The position numbers were made by a program, and so were the translations under genes. A DNA stretch of 64,000 nucleotides from Histomonas meleagridis. Its lineage: Eukaryota > Parabasalia > Tritrichomonadida > Dientamoebidae. The notes beneath the pieces were generated by a model. That model was not told the DNA's origin. It made no database searches and worked only from the letters and a program-made list of their open reading frames with translations. Shown here in pieces: positions 1 to 9,500 of the stretch. The stretch is taken from contig WSYJ01000036.1 of NCBI GenBank assembly GCA_020186115.1, forward strand, positions 1,178,001 through 1,242,000. Direction: 5' to 3'. The stretch's first letter is position 1, and each line of letters begins with the position of its first letter.

Positions 1-581
1 AAAACAGAAAGTACTGCAAAAACAAGACAAAATATAATAGAATAAAAATCCGTGAGCATGTACGTGGAAATTCCGTAGTAAATGATAATGATTGGCGTTT
101 GAATAATTTTTGAAATAATAAGAAATAATTGTTGTGAATAATCAGATACATCCTGTGTAATCCTTGAATCAGGATTGTCTATTTGCGCGTCGTTTATTAA
201 AAGATCATAAAATGAATTTTCACGCATGTAGACTTGATGAATATGATTATCAATATTATTTCGATAAGTAGCTGCCAAGCGGTCACACGTAAGAAGCTTG
301 AGTGCAATACAAATCGCAATTCCAAAAACTGCTAGAAAAATTTTTCCTAATTCTTCTCGAAATTTTTCTTTTTTATCTTCAATAATATAACCTATAACAC
401 GGGATGGAGCTTCACCGATGTACATATTGAGAAAGAATTCACCTACGGCAAAAAGAATTAAGAAAAATAATACGATTAAAGATTTTTTTGTTGTGCTTTT
501 ATAAAAGATGGAAAACACATCTAGAAAGCGAGTTTTTCCTGCTGTACGCTTTTTTTCATTCTTGGAATCATTCACTTGCAT
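1..581 (-). CDS. ABC transporter, ABCD (peroxisomal/lysosomal ALD) type, N-terminal part
   Basis: This frame is open from an ATG at 581 down to the window edge, so only about 193 N-terminal residues are present. An in-frame TAA lies just upstream of the ATG. The protein has a basic head, a hydrophobic span (LIVLFFLILFAVGEFFL), a second span (IFLAVFGIAICIALKLL), and then the sequence NPDSRITQDV, which matches the NxDQRxTxDV signature in the transmembrane domain of ABCD family half-transporters. A third hydrophobic stretch follows at the edge. ABCD proteins move acyl-CoA or cobalamin-type substrates across peroxisomal or lysosomal membranes. Trichomonads lack peroxisomes, so a lysosomal or other endomembrane role is the more likely inference. 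The nucleotide-binding domain lies outside the window. Family confidence is good, substrate unknown. Confidence 0.75.
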   Translation of the reverse strand, partial: MQVNDSKNEKKRTAGKTRFLDVFSIFYKSTTKKSLIVLFFLILFAVGEFFLNMYIGEAPSRVIGYIIEDKKEKFREELGKIFLAVFGIAICIALKLLTCDRLAATYRNNIDNHIHQVYMRENSFYDLLINDAQIDNPDSRITQDVSDYSQQLFLIISKIIQTPIIIIYYGISTYMLTDFYSIIFCLVFAVLSV

Positions 582-1497
582 ACAAAAAAAAAATGTCCTG
601 GCTTGACTTTAATAGACATTCTAAAAATCCGTTCAAAAATTCTTTGGGATCAAATTTCGACGCTGGAATGGTAACTTTATTTCGAAAAATCAAAATTATA
701 TTCACGAAGTGATAATGTATTCAACAATTAACTTAATTTAAACAAAACAAATAAAAATTTGTTGATATAAAACTTTATAATTAAGTAATGTGATGGAACT
801 TAACAAAGTTTATAAAACAAAAAACTTTCCTAATCTTTCAATAATTTTAATATCTTAAATTAAATTTTTATAAAGATATAATGGTATTTCCTGAATCAAA
901 GAAAAAAATGATGAAAATAACAAATGAAAACTAATAATTTTCCAATTTCGGAAAAACAAATAGAGGTTTGGACACAAAATTTCAAATATAATTGTATTAT
1001 TGATTATGATTAATGATTGAAATTGGAAATAAATCCCAAATCATTTCACATTTGGTTATGGTTATTTTATTGATTCATTCTTTCCTTTAAATTTTTTTTA
1101 TATTGGATCTTTTTAAATTCAGTTCAAGCAACAAAATTATCCACAGCGACAGCAAATTTATTCATAACAGCAACAAATTTATTAATTACAAAACTATAAA
1201 AGCATCAAAGCAACAATGCTCAATGTGCACATACGTTTTAATCACTTTTATGATAATTGATTGAAATATGTGATACAACTTGAGGATGAACCCATAGTAT
1301 TGTAATGATTTAAATATTTAAAATCAGCAATCAAAAAAATCAATAAAACAAAAGAGATAAAATTTCGTATAGATTTTTTTTTCAACTTTAAACGTTTCAA
1401 ACTAAACAGATTATGTTTAAGACATTGAGCCTGAAAGTACTAAGCAAAAAAATAATTTGAGCTTGCCCAAAATTGATTTGAGGTAATTTTTTTTTTA
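582..1497. other. AT-rich intergenic region, no gene seen
   Basis: No frame longer than a few tens of codons looks coding. The stretch is dominated by A/T runs, with short ACAGCAACAAATTT-like repetitions around 1140-1180. It separates the upstream side of the ABC transporter gene (581, minus) from the 3' end of the ALG1-like gene (1498, minus). Confidence 0.6.
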
Positions 1498-2640
1498 TTA
1501 ACAAAAACAGTGTTTCAACAAATCACTATAAAATTCTTGCCATGATATATCCCAAGCCGAAGCTGTTTTTAATGCATTTTTCTTGAGCTCGTTTAAATCA
1601 ATTTCCTTAGTAATGCATAATTTTACAATATATTCCCTAAGTTCAATCTCATCCTTAAAGATCAAACCTTTTTTCCCTCTATCTGTAACCTCTGCCATTG
1701 AGCCATGTCTTGATACTAAAATCGGTATTTTGGCTCCGATAGCATCTGTAATGTGAGGTGCAAAATCGAGACCGTTAACAGAGCCATCGAAAACGATACA
1801 TAAATCGGAGCACCCCAATATTTGAGAGTATAAATTTGAATTGATTGGAGCGAAATGAAGTTGAATATGATTTTGTTCTTGGGAATTTGTGAACATTTTT
1901 TCTATTTTTTCTTGTTCTTTTGCATTCCCTTGTATAACAAATGAAATGTCAACTTTAAATGATTCCAAACTTATTGAAAGATCGACAAAACTTTTCAACA
2001 AATTTTCATCAAAATATGGAAAAGGAACACTGATGAGAAGTGTGTTGGGACCTCGACGTAAAAAGCTAAGAACTTCTGATTTTATATCTGTTTCATGCTT
2101 AAAAATCGAGCCTGGCGGATCATAAATAAGATATGGTTTAAAATTAGAAAGCCGAAGAAGTACTTTAAGCGCTTGTGTTGAGCAAACAAGAGCAGAAGAA
2201 ATACTCATAAAAATTCGTTCAAACCTTCGCAAAATTGGATTGTTCCAATGAAGATTTTGAACATCTAAAATAATTTTTGCATTAAAAGAAAAAGAAAAAG
2301 ATGATATAGCTAAAAGCTGGTAAATGTTTAAGTTAAGGTTTGATAATACAAAATCTGTTTTTGGTAGTGTTTTGGATAAGAAATAAATATGAAAAAGATA
2401 ATATAATAATTGAATTGGAAACAAGAGGATATCAACAATTACATTTGGAAATTTTGGAAATTTGTAAAAATATTTTAGTTGAATATTTGGTGAATTTTCA
2501 ATAAATTTTGGTAACGATGTAATATCAGGACCAAGCAAAATAACGCTTGAATCCTTCTGATTAGCAAATGATTTTGCATGTCTTAGAAGTCGATATTGTT
2601 TCCCAATATCATCAAGAGATAAAATTAAAACAGAAGGCAT
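1498..2640 (-). CDS. ALG1: Beta-1,4-mannosyltransferase ALG1-like (GT33 family)
   Basis: A 380-residue glycosyltransferase that probably adds the first mannose to GlcNAc2-PP-dolichol on the cytosolic face of the ER. The N-terminal half has LILSLDDIGKQYRLLRHAKS, resembling the GDIGRSPRMQ..A.S region of ALG1, followed by hydrophobic stretches that would anchor it to the membrane. LDVQNLHWNN stands where ALG1 has LDWHNxGYS. The C-terminal half has the GT-B donor site: LLISVPFPYF, then GCSDLCIVFDGSVNGLDFAPHI, then a FKD element, close to ALG1's SADLGVxLHxSSSGLDLPMK. The start is the ATG at 2640; three codons further upstream are open but begin with TTG. It is slightly shorter than yeast ALG1 (about 450). 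Another GT-B mannosyltransferase is possible but less likely. Confidence 0.72.
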   Translation of the reverse strand: MPSVLILSLDDIGKQYRLLRHAKSFANQKDSSVILLGPDITSLPKFIENSPNIQLKYFYKFPKFPNVIVDILLFPIQLLYYLFHIYFLSKTLPKTDFVLSNLNLNIYQLLAISSFSFSFNAKIILDVQNLHWNNPILRRFERIFMSISSALVCSTQALKVLLRLSNFKPYLIYDPPGSIFKHETDIKSEVLSFLRRGPNTLLISVPFPYFDENLLKSFVDLSISLESFKVDISFVIQGNAKEQEKIEKMFTNSQEQNHIQLHFAPINSNLYSQILGCSDLCIVFDGSVNGLDFAPHITDAIGAKIPILVSRHGSMAEVTDRGKKGLIFKDEIELREYIVKLCITKEIDLNELKKNALKTASAWDISWQEFYSDLLKHCFC

Positions 2641-2975
2641 TGAATTCAAACAAACAAAGTCAATTTTTTTTTCTTTTTGATCTATCCATCTGTTGCTGAT
2701 AACTTTTTACTATGTGTAGAATATAGTCAAATAAACTAACAACTTGAATGATTAATGCTTTTTATAAAAATAATTCTATAACTTCCAAGTTAATTTGATA
2801 TATCATGGTATAAGAACAAACAAAAATTTAAATGATAATCTGATTTTTTTTAATATGTTTTCGATTTTTCATGTGAGTTAATAAAATAGATGATTAATAA
2901 TTAATGTTTTTGATTTTTTTTTAAAAAAAACGTTTATTCCTATCGGACGTTTAACAAGACCGTTTAATCAAAAGC
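2641..2975. promoter_or_regulatory. Divergent intergenic region between the ALG1-like gene and the gene at 2976
   Basis: This 335-bp AT-rich gap serves two outward-facing genes. Near the plus-strand gene it holds AAACGTTTATTC (about 2929-2940), TATCGGACGTTTAA (2941-2954) and ACCGTTTAATCA (2959-2970); the last ends six bases before the ATG. The CCGTTWA element recurs before several other starts in this window, which makes it a candidate promoter or initiation element. The assignment is inference from recurrence. Confidence 0.4.
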
Positions 2976-3713
2976 ATGCTTTGGTTACTTTTTCTTTTTG
3001 TCACTTCAGATCAATATAAAGAAGCCAGAGAACTAACAGAAATAATCCATAATGTTGGCAAGCAAATTCAAGAAGTTCAAAAGGAAACAGATAAATTATA
3101 TGATCAATTTTCAAATTTTTCTCAAATTCTAGAAGAATTAGCTCAAAAAAGAAAACATGCAAATATAGGAGAATCAAATATTAATCAAAAAAATTCTGTT
3201 CAATATGAAGATGCATTAAGAAATATTTCAAACCGAATTTTTTCAGATCCAATTAATATCTCCCTTGTATCAATCAAATCTGATAAAAAGTCAAAGTCAT
3301 TACAATTTTATGATAAAATTAAAACACTGATTGATCAAAGATATCAAATTCCAGCTGAAAATTCTATCAAGCAAAAAAGCAAAAATCAGTGGAAAATAAA
3401 GGGAACAGAAGCTATTTTTGTCTTTAGAGCACAAATTATTTCCAAAGTTACAAGTTTTGAGATAACTCCATCTGGATCAAAACATCATCCAGAAATGGGA
3501 ATTAGCTTAGAATTCTACTTACACAAGCAACTGGTTCATAAGACAGATGAAATTGTAATCAACAGAGAGACATTATTGCCACAAAAATTCATCTTAAATA
3601 ATTCCATTTATTTCCGGTACGTCAAAGTTTTTGTACAAAACAAAAATGCGAAGAACAAAGTAAAGCTTCCAACCATTCTTTTTTATGATGATCCCATTGT
3701 CATTGATAATTGA
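2976..3713 (+). CDS. Putative secreted or membrane coiled-coil protein with a beta-rich C-terminal domain
   Basis: I do not recognise a named family. The first 11 residues (MLWLLFLFVTS) form a short signal-peptide-like hydrophobic start. Residues 13-70 are heptad-like and charged and probably form a coiled coil. The C-terminal 100 residues or so (from KNQWKIKGTEAIFVFR) look like a beta-sandwich. The pattern FRYVKVFVQN..KLPTILFYDDP is reminiscent of galactose-binding/SUN-type domains, which would suit a signal plus coiled coil plus SUN-like layout, but this is only a resemblance. The ATG lies six bases after a CCGTTTAATCA element, supporting this start. Confidence 0.6.
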   Translation: MLWLLFLFVTSDQYKEARELTEIIHNVGKQIQEVQKETDKLYDQFSNFSQILEELAQKRKHANIGESNINQKNSVQYEDALRNISNRIFSDPINISLVSIKSDKKSKSLQFYDKIKTLIDQRYQIPAENSIKQKSKNQWKIKGTEAIFVFRAQIISKVTSFEITPSGSKHHPEMGISLEFYLHKQLVHKTDEIVINRETLLPQKFILNNSIYFRYVKVFVQNKNAKNKVKLPTILFYDDPIVIDN

Positions 3714-3878
3714 TTAACAAATTTCATGTAAACCATAAATTTTTACAAAAAAAAAATTTATTTTTTTTCTTCAATACCAGAAAAAAGTTTGTTTTGATCT
3801 AGTGAAAAAAAAACATTTTTTTTTTTTTTTGTTGGCATTATTTGCTCTCAAACAAACATTTTCAATTCATATTTTAAA

Positions 3879-4283
3879 ATGGCAGTGGAAGTGCCAAGAA
3901 ATTTCCGTCTTTTAGATGAACTTGAAGAAGGTGAGAAAGGACAAGATGTCCCACCTAATATTTCATTTGGTTTAGAAGATCCGTCTGATTCAACATTAAC
4001 AACTTGGAATGGAACGATTCTTGGAAAAGAAGGAACACAATTTTTTGGTAGGATGGTATCTGTTCGCTTGATTTGTGGTGAAAATTATCCAAAGGTTGCC
4101 CCAATTGTAACATTTATTAGTCCTGTAAATCTACCATTTGTTGATAGAAATGGGAAAGTTATTATTAACAATTTCCCACTCCTTAAGAACTGGAATCCAA
4201 GTACAACAATATTAAAAATTCTCATGGAAATATCGAACCAAATGGTGAAAAACGGAAACCTTAAGCAACCACCAGAAGAATAA
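3879..4283 (+). CDS. MMS2: Ubiquitin-conjugating enzyme variant (Mms2/UEV1)
   Basis: A 134-residue E2-like protein lacking the catalytic cysteine. VEVPRNFRLLDELEEGEKG, GLEDPSDSTLTTWNGTI and LICGENYPKVAPIVTF closely track MMS2/UBE2V. Where an active E2 has its HPNV..G.ICLDIL active-site segment, this protein has NGKVIINNFPLLKNW with no Cys. Known UEVs pair with Ubc13 to make K63-linked ubiquitin chains for DNA-damage tolerance and signalling, acting in nucleus and cytosol. Length is typical (about 140). The tail QPPEE matches the end of the core fold. The gene is followed only 63 bases later by the next gene in the same direction. Confidence 0.93.
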   Translation: MAVEVPRNFRLLDELEEGEKGQDVPPNISFGLEDPSDSTLTTWNGTILGKEGTQFFGRMVSVRLICGENYPKVAPIVTFISPVNLPFVDRNGKVIINNFPLLKNWNPSTTILKILMEISNQMVKNGNLKQPPEE

Positions 4284-4346
4284 GTATGAAATAAACGTTC
4301 ATTTAAAAGTGGCATTAAAATAAACGTTCTTATGTGAATTTAGTGA

Positions 4347-5630
4347 ATGAGATGCTCATATAAACAGCCAAAATCCTCCAAACAAAAATTCAAAATCGTT
4401 GATAAAGGAGTTGGTGATGTTGATGAATTAAAAGATGAAATTCAAGAGGAAGATAAATGTGATTCTGAATTATTAACGAAGTGGAAAGGAAATCTCATTA
4501 ATGGTGAGTCACCACTTGGGGGGATTATAGAGGTTTATGGTGATAATTTCCCGATTTTTGATAATACTTTTTTATTATTATTTATTGATTACTTTTCTCA
4601 GAAACATGAAGATGCAATTGAACTACTATTAAAGTTGATGATGAGACAGGAAAATTCCCTTAAGTTGGCACAACTTGGCATATTTGAAGAATTATTTAAT
4701 GAAATCCCAAATTCTTTCAATGTCTTATTAAACATCATTTCACAAGGGAAATTCCAAACAGTCCTTTATTTTCTCAACATGGGTGGGCTTGATTATTTTA
4801 TTGAATTTTCTTCAATACCAGATTTACAACCAACAATTTCTCATATTTTATATCTCCTTTCAGAACAATCGTATCCATACTTTTGTACCCAAAGCTCAAG
4901 AAACCCCAACTTTATGTTTGTCATATATGAAAATCTATTAAATTCAGATAACTACGAAACACTTTCATTTATAGTAAAATCCATTAAAACCATGATTCGA
5001 AAATATAAGGGTGATGCTTCAAACGTGATTGGCCCTTTATTTTTGGATAAGTTTGAATATTTATCACAATTCCAAGATCTCATTCCTTTGATCTTTGACT
5101 GCTTAATAACCCTTTTAGAGCACCTTGAGATATCAAATCTCGACCCTTTTTTAAAAATAGCGTATGAAAATTTAGATTTTAACAATGAACAATCTTCGAA
5201 TGTAATTTTACATTTTATTGAAAACGTATGGATAAATGACCCAAACTTCGAAACAAATTATTTTGTTTTTGTCGACAAAATTTTCGAATTTTTAGAAAAA
5301 GCAAATTTCGCATCAAAAACATGTGCAATGCTTTTGCTGATTAAAATATCAAAAAATTGTTCTGCAGAATTTCAAGAAGCTCTTCTTGAAAAGGGACAAT
5401 TAAATGCGTTTATAACATTTCTCTCAGTTCCAAATGATAATGTTTTAATGCAAACTTTGATCTCGATTGAAAACGTTATTAATTTTTTGTTACTAAATTC
5501 ATATATGGATAAATATTCTTCACAAATAATGGAATTACAAGAAACTTTACCAGGATTACATGAACACAGTAATCCGGATATTGTTGGAGAAGTTGAAAAA
5601 CTAATGTCAATTCTTCTAAAAGAGGAATAG
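4347..5630 (+). CDS. ARM/HEAT-like alpha-solenoid protein, function unknown
   Basis: A 427-residue protein built mostly of repeated amphipathic helices, each about 40 residues (for example KHEDAIELLLKLMMRQENSL, LAQLGIFEELFNEI, FASKTCAMLLLIKISK). This reads as an armadillo-like fold from about residue 80 to the end. The first 60 residues are charged and probably disordered. It resembles in style the 451-residue protein at 41180-42535 and may be a member of the same trichomonad ARM family, but I could not align them reliably by eye. The region just upstream contains two copies of AAATAAACGTTC (about 4287 and 4317), a possible promoter repeat. No catalytic motif is seen. Confidence 0.7.
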   Translation: MRCSYKQPKSSKQKFKIVDKGVGDVDELKDEIQEEDKCDSELLTKWKGNLINGESPLGGIIEVYGDNFPIFDNTFLLLFIDYFSQKHEDAIELLLKLMMRQENSLKLAQLGIFEELFNEIPNSFNVLLNIISQGKFQTVLYFLNMGGLDYFIEFSSIPDLQPTISHILYLLSEQSYPYFCTQSSRNPNFMFVIYENLLNSDNYETLSFIVKSIKTMIRKYKGDASNVIGPLFLDKFEYLSQFQDLIPLIFDCLITLLEHLEISNLDPFLKIAYENLDFNNEQSSNVILHFIENVWINDPNFETNYFVFVDKIFEFLEKANFASKTCAMLLLIKISKNCSAEFQEALLEKGQLNAFITFLSVPNDNVLMQTLISIENVINFLLLNSYMDKYSSQIMELQETLPGLHEHSNPDIVGEVEKLMSILLKEE

Positions 5631-6000
5631 AACCGAATCTGGCAAAAGTCCCTATCGGCCATGAATTCACTAGCTTAGGCAGGAATTTGGAAGAACATTT
5701 AATTTTATGATACAATGGATTAATGAAAGATCACCACAATTTTTGCCTTTAAATTAATACTACTTAGTTTAATCAATGTACTGGTAAACTTGATCTTTTT
5801 TGTAAATATATGCATTATTTAATTTTATAAACTTTATAATAAGCTTCAAATTTTTTATTTATTTGTTCTGTGTTCAAACCTTGCTTAAAAAATATTTTGG
5901 AATCGATACTCTTCTTACACATAATAACGGATGATTAACAAACTTAAAAACATATCTCACAAACAAGTGAGACATTTTAAGATAAATAGATATAGAATTC
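5631..6000. other. AT-rich intergenic region
   Basis: No coding frame can be supported. A CCTATCGGCC stretch sits near 5651, just after the stop of the ARM-like gene. The rest is low-complexity A/T. Confidence 0.5.
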
Positions 6001-6165
6001 ATGAGTTTCGCTAGCTTCGAAGATAGCTTTGTAAGTTTTTTGAGAGAATTTCAAATAAAACAGGTGTCAACAAACGAAATGCAAGAGAAATGCCTCAGTG
6101 ACCTTGAGTTAGTTCAAAGAGTCATTCAAAAAATGGTGCAAACATATAGCAATCAGTTCAACTGA
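6001..6165 (+). CDS. Small ORF, 54 residues, predicted helical
   Basis: An ATG-to-TGA frame of 54 codons starting MSFASFEDSFVSF and ending in IQKMVQTYSNQFN. The composition is protein-like: a balanced mix of E, Q, K, L and V with no A/T-run translation. It reads as one or two amphipathic helices (DLELVQRVIQKMV). It resembles small helical subunits of larger complexes, but I recognise no family. Downstream the sequence passes directly into an ankyrin-like relic. It could be a genuine micro-gene or a decayed 5' fragment. Confidence 0.4.
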   Translation: MSFASFEDSFVSFLREFQIKQVSTNEMQEKCLSDLELVQRVIQKMVQTYSNQFN

Positions 6166-6183
6166 TGTTTTTATTTTATAAAC

Positions 6184-6384
6184 TCTTTGTTTGAACAACA
6201 TGAAACTGGAAATTACTTATGGGCAAAATGGTATAAGCATAATGAAATCATAAATTTACTTTTTAAACAAAACCCTTGCGTATTAGATGTGTACTTATAA
6301 ACGATGTAAAGGCAGGGAAATACGCAATTGCAAGTGAAAATCTTGAAATCATTCATTTGCTTAAAAAATCATCAAAGATTTGGT
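6184..6384 (+). pseudogene. Decayed ankyrin/DUF3447 fragment
   Basis: Two ankyrin-like pieces are readable in different frames. The first, around 6184-6298, gives GNYLWAKWYKHNEIINLLFK before a stop. The second, around 6312-6384, gives GKYAIASENLEIIHLLKKS. The latter parallels GKYAVAGGNEEIIHL in the DUF3447 gene at 28785 of this window. Frameshifts and stops separate them, so this is the relic of an ankyrin-family gene. Confidence 0.5.
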
Positions 6385-6508
6385 GAAAACATACAAAAGA
6401 TCAGGGGAAATATTAAAATGTTTACTCAATTGAAAAATTGAATACGAATGTATAACTTTTTATGTAGTTTATTAACCCAGAAACACGTTAATTTATCAAA
6501 TCTGTGAA

Positions 6509-9500
6509 ATGCAAAATGAATTTACAAATAATCGACATCCACATTTTGATATACCTCAAAACAACATGCCTCCTCGCGATGATACAATGTTTGGACATGG
6601 TTCATCAATGGAATTCGAACATCTAAATTCAATTCTTCGTATGAAAGAACAACAAATAGAAAGACTTCAAGCAGAAGTACGATCATTAATTAAAATTCAA
6701 ACAGAGCAAGCCAAGCAACTTGAAAGAACTTTAGATGAACAAAGAGAATTAGAAAAACAAATTGCGTTACATGAAAAAATGCTTCTTCAACCAAAGAATG
6801 AAACTGAACCAGATGAATTTGATGTAACACAAACATTTACAGATCAAGGGAAAGAAGTACCATCTTTTATTGAAAATTCGTTATTTCTTCGAACATTTTT
6901 ACGAAATAAGCAATCTTCATTAGATGACATTGTTAGAAATATTAGTGCAATCACTGACCAACATGTACGTGGCCAAGTAGGCCAAGCACTTTTATCACAA
7001 ATGGAACGATATCTCGAACTCAACAAAATTTTTGAAAAATTATGTGATGAAAACGAATGTGAATCATTTATTAACACCTTTGAGCAAGAAGTTCGAAACT
7101 TATTAAATTGTCGACGAATAATATTATGGTCCACCATTCCATCAGCAGGTGTTATTATATCCTATTCGTCTATTACAGTAATACCTGAAACGGAAGGATT
7201 ACTTGGTAAAGTTGTTAAAGAGAAGAAACGACTTATCATAAATAATCCCACCAAAGATAGTTCTTATTCCCAACAATATGATTCACCTTTTTTATCATCC
7301 TCTAAGATAACTCTTTACCAACCAGTCTACAACAAGAATAATGAACTCATTTGGATCATCCAATTGATCGATCATCTTGACACAAGCGGTTCTGTCATAT
7401 CACCTTCGACTGATGACATTTTAATCATTGAATTTTTAGAGTATTCATTGAAATGCATTTTTAAGAATCCTACAAAACATGATGAAATCATTAAGAAGAC
7501 ATTATCACAATCAGCAATTACAAAGAACAATCAATTTATACCATTAATGGATACCATTAAAACTGCTGCCAAAAAGATTGTTGGCTGTGAAAGTTTACTT
7601 GTTTATTTTGTTGATAATAAGAAGAATGTCTTATTTAATCTAAAAGAAGTCACTAATGGACAAGAGAACTTCTCATCGATTTCACGTAATGAAGTTCCGA
7701 TTGATAATGCTGGCATTGCAGGTTATGCATGTCAACATAAGAACATAATCAATAATAGCATAGCTAAAGAACATCCTGGTTATAACCCTACAATTGATGG
7801 AGAATATCCAAATGGATCAATATTAGCATTACCATTATTAGATAGTAATAATGAAGTCACGTTAGTTACTATTGCACGACAAAAAAGAAGTGGAATGATG
7901 TTTACACAAAATGATGAAATTATTCTTGAATCATTTTCACGATTAGCTAATGGCGTTTTGTTTAGTGCGCAAAAATATGAAAATAATATTGCGGAAACTA
8001 AACAAGCATTAACAAGTCATAAATATTATACGACTTTATTATCTATAGCACAAGAGTTATCTTCCGTGTTAGATATTAATACACTTGTAAGGAAAATCAT
8101 GACAAAAGCTCAAACTTTTATAGGAGCAGATCGATGTTCAGTGTTTTTAGTTGATAAAGTCGTTGGTGGACTTTGGTCATTAGTTGCACATGGAACAGAT
8201 AAAATACATATTTCTGAAGGTGAAGGTATTGCAGGTCATGTAGTATCAACTGGGGAAATCATTAATATTGAAGATGCTTATGATGATCCACGTTTTAATT
8301 CCGCCGTTGATAAACAAAGTGGTTATCGAACTAAAAGTATATTATGTGTACCGATAAAAAACAATGAAAATAAAATGATTGGGTGTACACAAATGATAAA
8401 CAAAATCGGAAGTGATAAATTCACTCAAACAGATGTCGAATTATTACAAGCGTTTAATGTCTTTTGTGGAATTGCTATATCGAATGCTCAATTATATCAA
8501 GAAGCAACACAAAGTAAAAAGAAAATGTCCGCTTTATTAGACATTGCACTTGATTTCTCATCTTCTGTTACTTTTCAAGCGTTATTACAAAATATATCAC
8601 AAAAGACAAAAGAAATTCTTGAAGCCGAATTTTGTTGGATATTTATGATTGATAAATCACAAAAAACTTATAAGCCATTAGTATTTGATCGAAAGATATC
8701 AACAACAGAATTCTCTACGCGTAAAGGTATTGTTGGTTTTGTAGCTTTAACAGGATCCGAAATTAATTTAACAATTACGAAAGATGATAAAAGCTTAGAT
8801 TTAGAGATATGGAATCAAATTAAAGTGTTTCCAAGAAGTCTTTTAGGTGCACCTATTTATGATAGTCGTATGCAAGTCGTCGGAGTAATGTTAGTTACTA
8901 ATAAATTTGGTGTCCCTAAATTTACTGATGAAGATTTATCATTAATGAGAGGCTTTTCTTCATTTGTTGGATTAGCTGTCTCGAAATGGTCGATGACTTA
9001 TGATAAATTATTTAATAAGAAAGAAGAAAACTTAATAAATCCAAACGAATTTAAATCAACAAATATCCCTGATAAATTAAAGATAGATAATACTTTAATT
9101 GATATCATTAATTCACATAACTTCGATGTATATCAATATTCCAAAAATGAACAATTTAAAATTATCATTTATATATTTAATGAATTTAATTTAATCTCCG
9201 AATTTAATATACCAATTAATACTTTGTTAAAATTCCTTGATGCTGTTTCTTCTGAATATCATCCAATTCCATATCATAATTGGAATCATGCAGTCGAATT
9301 AACGCAATATTTATATTACGAAATTAAATTAGGAAAAATTTATGAAAATTTCTCGAAATTAGAAATTTTATCACTTTTCGTTGCTGCTTTATGTAATGAT
9401 ATTGGACATAGAGGCAAAAATAATATTCGACTTCAAGCTTCTCCTTTCTCGATATTATATAAGGAACAACCTGTGATGAAAACTTATCATTGTTCAATAG

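Noticed and set aside
1889-2125. Plus-strand frame inside the ALG1-like gene
   Set aside because: Shadow of the minus-strand glycosyltransferase coding sequence.
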